From: Auanema rhodensis
Lineage: Eukaryota; Nematoda; Chromadorea; Rhabditida; Rhabditidae
Direction: 5' to 3'
Assembly (NCBI GenBank): GCA_964057225.1
Contig: OZ059899.1
Location: forward strand, 10,788,001-10,852,000
DNA length: 64,000 nucleotides
In this document: positions 61,491 to 64,000 of the stretch, piece by piece
How positions within the stretch are numbered: the stretch's first letter is position 1
How the letters are laid out: every line of letters begins with the position of its first letter
Translations under genes and position numbers: made by a program
Notes under the pieces: generated by a model
Database searches by the model: none
What the model was told of the DNA's origin: nothing
Seen by the model: the letters and a program-made list of their open reading frames with translations, nothing else

Positions 61491-62083
61491 TACGAAAGTA
61501 CGAAATAACAAAGCTCTTATTATAGGAAACGTGAATGAATGCAGATATTCTCAATTCCGATTCATTAACTAGATCGTGGTCAGCATTTTACAACATTGAT
61601 AAAATAGAAACTGAGAAAAAAACATCAACAAATGACACTATTAACTTGGTTTTTTGAACAGCTTTTTTATATTTCTTTTTCCACTATGAGAGAACTTATA
61701 TTTATTGCTTTTTCAAAATTTTCCATTTTTAACATTATACATCTTGACTATCACACATTGAGAACAACAGTTGGCAATGTTGGTTGTCACGTCATATTTC
61801 ATGCAGTTAGATTTTCAGACACATTAATACCTTTAACCATTCTTCTTATGAGTTTTGTAACGATAGATCGTAATAGGAAATGAATTGCTATAATATGAAA
61901 AAATACAAGACATAGTCAACATTGATTTCCCCAAATAGTATCTTGTTTGCTTGTTATTCAATTAGAACACTTTTTTTTTTGATTGTTTTCTTGAAATATT
62001 CTTTTTTTTCTTTAACAAAGTTATGACTGAGATCAAAATTTGAACTTACTTTTGAACAATTAAACAGAAATTTAAAAAATATT

Positions 62084-62157
62084 TGCCGCCAGCAGGGGTC
62101 GAACCTGCGACCTTGGGCTCATTAGACCCACGCTCTAACCGACTGAGCTATGGCGGC
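62084..62157 (-). tRNA. tRNA-Ile(AAT), A37G variant
   Basis: Same A37G change as the 60083 copy, 2001 bp (three units) away; shares other markers with it, so the pair arose by segmental duplication. Confidence 0.92.
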
Positions 62158-62691
62158 TACGAAAGTACAAAATAACAAAGCGCTGATTATAGGAAACGTG
62201 AATGAATGCAGATATTCTCAATTCCGATTCATTAACTAGATCGTGGTCAGCATTTTACAACATTGATAAAATAGAAACTGAGAAAAAAACATCAACAAAT
62301 GACACTATTAACTTGGTTTTTTGAACAGCTTTTTTATATTTCTTTTTTCACTATGAGAGAACTCATATTTATTGCTTTTTCAAAATTTTCCATTTTTAAC
62401 ATTATACATCTTGACTATCACACATTGAGAACAACAGTTGGCAATGTTGGTTGTCACGTCATATTTCATGCAGTTAGATTTTCAGACACATTAATACCTT
62501 TGACCATTCTTCTTATGAGTTTTGTAACGATTGATCGTAATAGGAAATGAATTGCTATAATATGAAAAAATACAAGACATAGTCAACATTGATTTCCCCA
62601 AATAGTATCATGTTTGCTTGTTATTCAATTAGAACACTTATTTTTTGATTGTTTTCTTGAAATATTCTTTTTTTTTCTTTAACAAAGTTAT

Positions 62692-62968
62692 TGTTCCATA
62701 CGTGTCTTATAAAGAAGGCGGTTGACAACGTCAACCGACTTTTGGTTAATAGAACTCAATAAGAAACTAGACCTGAACTACTTTTTGTATAAATTCAATT
62801 ATATTTGTAATTAATATTTTGCTATATAAACCCCTGAGAAAGCAGCTAGGTTGGCTTTCTCATAACATGTAGTTGCATTTATTTGATTATTGTATTTTGC
62901 TTTTATAATTGTATTTCCATATTCGGACGTTTATTGTTCAGTATTACAGGTTTTAACGTGACGTTACA
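62692..62968 (+). repeat. Element 3 putative 5' LTR
   Basis: Begins TGTTCC at the insertion boundary and could end at ...ACGTTACA (62961-62968), giving TG...CA termini. Contains TATATAAA at 62823-62830, a plausible TATA box, and an 8-bp perfect inverted repeat CGGTTGAC/GTCAACCG (62719-62737, 3-nt loop). The right end is uncertain because the second LTR is not visible and the following sequence appears deleted. Confidence 0.6.
62823..62830 (+). promoter_or_regulatory. Candidate TATA box of element 3
   Basis: TATATAAACCCCTGAGAAAG: a TATA box about 130 bp into the LTR, a normal place for the U3 promoter of an LTR element. No start site can be assigned. Confidence 0.5.
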
Positions 62969-62974
62969 TTACTC

Positions 62975-64000
62975 CGAATAGAACCAGCCACTCCACAAGA
63001 ATGCCAAACAGCCATTCAAGAAAGACGACACATGGATAACGACCTCAATCGCAAAGCACCAGGACTATTCAAAGCCCCTATGCCATCTAGTACACAATCA
63101 AAATCGTTTTGGGCATCCTCTTGCACAACCAAGTCAAGATTCACCTTAGAAAGAGGAATGATGACTAGCCTACACGATGACACTATAATCTCCGACTTAT
63201 TCACCAACACTGAAGGATGCACTAAGCAACAAGGAGTATGCAACACCACCAACGCAGTTATCACATGGATCCCACCCAATGATCATCGAAATTGCGACTA
63301 CACGACATTAGGGAAATTCGAAGCACTAATCAACAATGATACTGTATTAATCTCGGAAATACAAGGAGCATTCATTCTCAAAAACAACACGCCAGACCCT
63401 ACAGCTACAAGATGTATGAATACAAGCATTTACTCAACTGATAGTGGTACGTACATTTCCATCAAGGACTTAAAAACACACCGACGTCAAAAGAGGATGG
63501 CACCCCAAGAATACCCTACGAGATTCTTCAATATCACTATCTACAAATCACTTCGCCTCACAGACAGTTCTACAGGTATACTACCTATGTACCAGACATA
63601 TCGAAATGGGAAAAGACTGGACAACGCTTATAACCTTATGGAATATCTCAAGACATCTAGCGTACACATAGGTTTCATCAAATTCCTACAACTAGATTCA
63701 TCAAAACTGAAGAACCGACTCTTATGGCACAACTACACTGACATCAACATGGTTATCCTGCACACACTTGCAGAAGCTGAGATTCGACTTTCTACGAAAA
63801 TTGCCATCGAACACCTACTGCCATCAGAGATCACGGCAAAACTCAGCAAGCAAATCACTATCAGCGACTTTGCCACACGTCTACTCAACTACGAAGGCGA
63901 TTATCTCGACCGAGCAAGACAAATAGCAATTGAAATAGCTCACACACCTACCACTCTGGCAACAGGAGAGACTATTCCATCAATGGAGGACTATCTGTAC
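62975..64000 (+). CDS. Element 3 envelope-like region (partial, 5'-truncated, runs off the window)
   Basis: Similarity to element 2 env begins at about 62975 (IEP..P.EC aligning with VQPIAAHEC) and continues without a stop to 64000. It keeps the LxxNTEGC...C and NCDY cysteines and a furin-like site RRQKR at 63482-63496, then the helical part of the transmembrane subunit. The upstream part of the surface domain, the signal segment and gag are missing. An upstream in-frame stop is at 62954-62956 and the first ATG is at 63032. Whether protease and RT follow lies outside the window. Confidence 0.82.

Larger units (their letters stand above)
58796..62691. repeat. tRNA-Ile satellite block 4: 667-bp units
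   Basis: Resumes inside the split tRNA gene at the second CGCT. Units are 667 bp and alternate between two subtypes (TTTTTTCACTATG versus TTTTTCCACTATG), with a trimer offset of about 2001 bp (59631 matches 61632, 60298 matches 62299). It is cut by the 5' LTR of element 3 at 62691/62692. Confidence 0.94.
62692..64000 (+). mobile_element. Element 3: 5' part of a related LTR retroelement
   Basis: The satellite stops at GTTAT (62687-62691) and a foreign sequence starting TGTTCCATACG follows. About 280 bp later it enters an env-like coding region on the plus strand that is homologous to the env of elements 1 and 2 and is open to the window end. No gag and no primer-binding site are seen between LTR and env. 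It is opposite in orientation to elements 1 and 2 and to the tRNA genes. The 3' end and target duplication lie outside the window; TTAT at 62688-62691 is the predicted duplicate. Confidence 0.85.

Noticed and set aside
6605..62157. Array of regularly spaced 74-bp repeats as a CRISPR-like array
   Set aside because: The repeats are tRNA genes and the spacers are themselves near-identical 590-bp sequences; the genome is eukaryotic.
6605..62157. tRNA-derived SINE family
   Set aside because: The units are head-to-tail with an exact period, keep full cloverleaf genes, and lack target duplications and A- or T-rich tails at each copy.
27617..62968. Ty3-like precise integration at Pol III start sites
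   Set aside because: Only element 2 touches a tRNA gene, and it is inside the gene; the others are hundreds of bases from the nearest tRNA 5' end.
63016..63279. An 87-codon minus-strand frame in element 3
   Set aside because: It lies opposite the env-like coding sequence, which has clear homology on the plus strand.

Overview
The window comes from a repeat-rich, AT-rich region of a eukaryotic nuclear genome, most plausibly an invertebrate; a nematode is a guess I cannot confirm. The evidence is nuclear-type tRNA genes (internal A and B boxes, T-run terminators, no encoded CCA), tandem satellites with higher-order structure, and LTR retroelements with a retropepsin, RT, RNase H and integrase. 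I see no single-copy host gene.

Layout. 1-6435 is a satellite of about 409 bp per unit (about 16 units). It abuts directly a second satellite of 666-667 bp units in which every unit carries one minus-strand tRNA-Ile(AAT) gene. That tRNA satellite runs from 6436 to 62691, with 39 complete tRNA genes and one split by an insertion. It is interrupted by a solo LTR (23663-24043), a rearranged 18-kb retroelement (element 1, 27617-45646, minus strand), an 11.4-kb retroelement (element 2, 47406-58795, minus strand) and the 5' part of a third (element 3, 62692 to the window end, plus strand). The insertions with both ends visible are flanked by 4-bp target duplications.

The three retroelements are distinct but related. 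All encode an envelope-like glycoprotein region with a conserved Cys pattern and a furin-type site. In elements 1 and 2, where it can be followed, this region has a transmembrane segment and lies upstream of, and in frame with, the protease-RT-RNase H-integrase block. Element 2, which keeps gag, therefore has the order gag-env-pol rather than gag-pol-env. This arrangement is the most unusual biology here. Elements 1 and 2 share a 13-nt primer-binding site matching the 3' end of eukaryotic tRNA-Gln. Element 1 has lost gag and carries about 2.85 tandem copies of a 5206-bp env-pol segment. Element 3 also enters env directly after its LTR, without gag. Element 2 has identical LTRs yet a broken env-pol frame.

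The tRNA satellite shows pentameric higher-order repeats with single-monomer drop-outs, and propagated tRNA variants (G53A in box B; A37G next to the anticodon) that probably make some copies non-functional.
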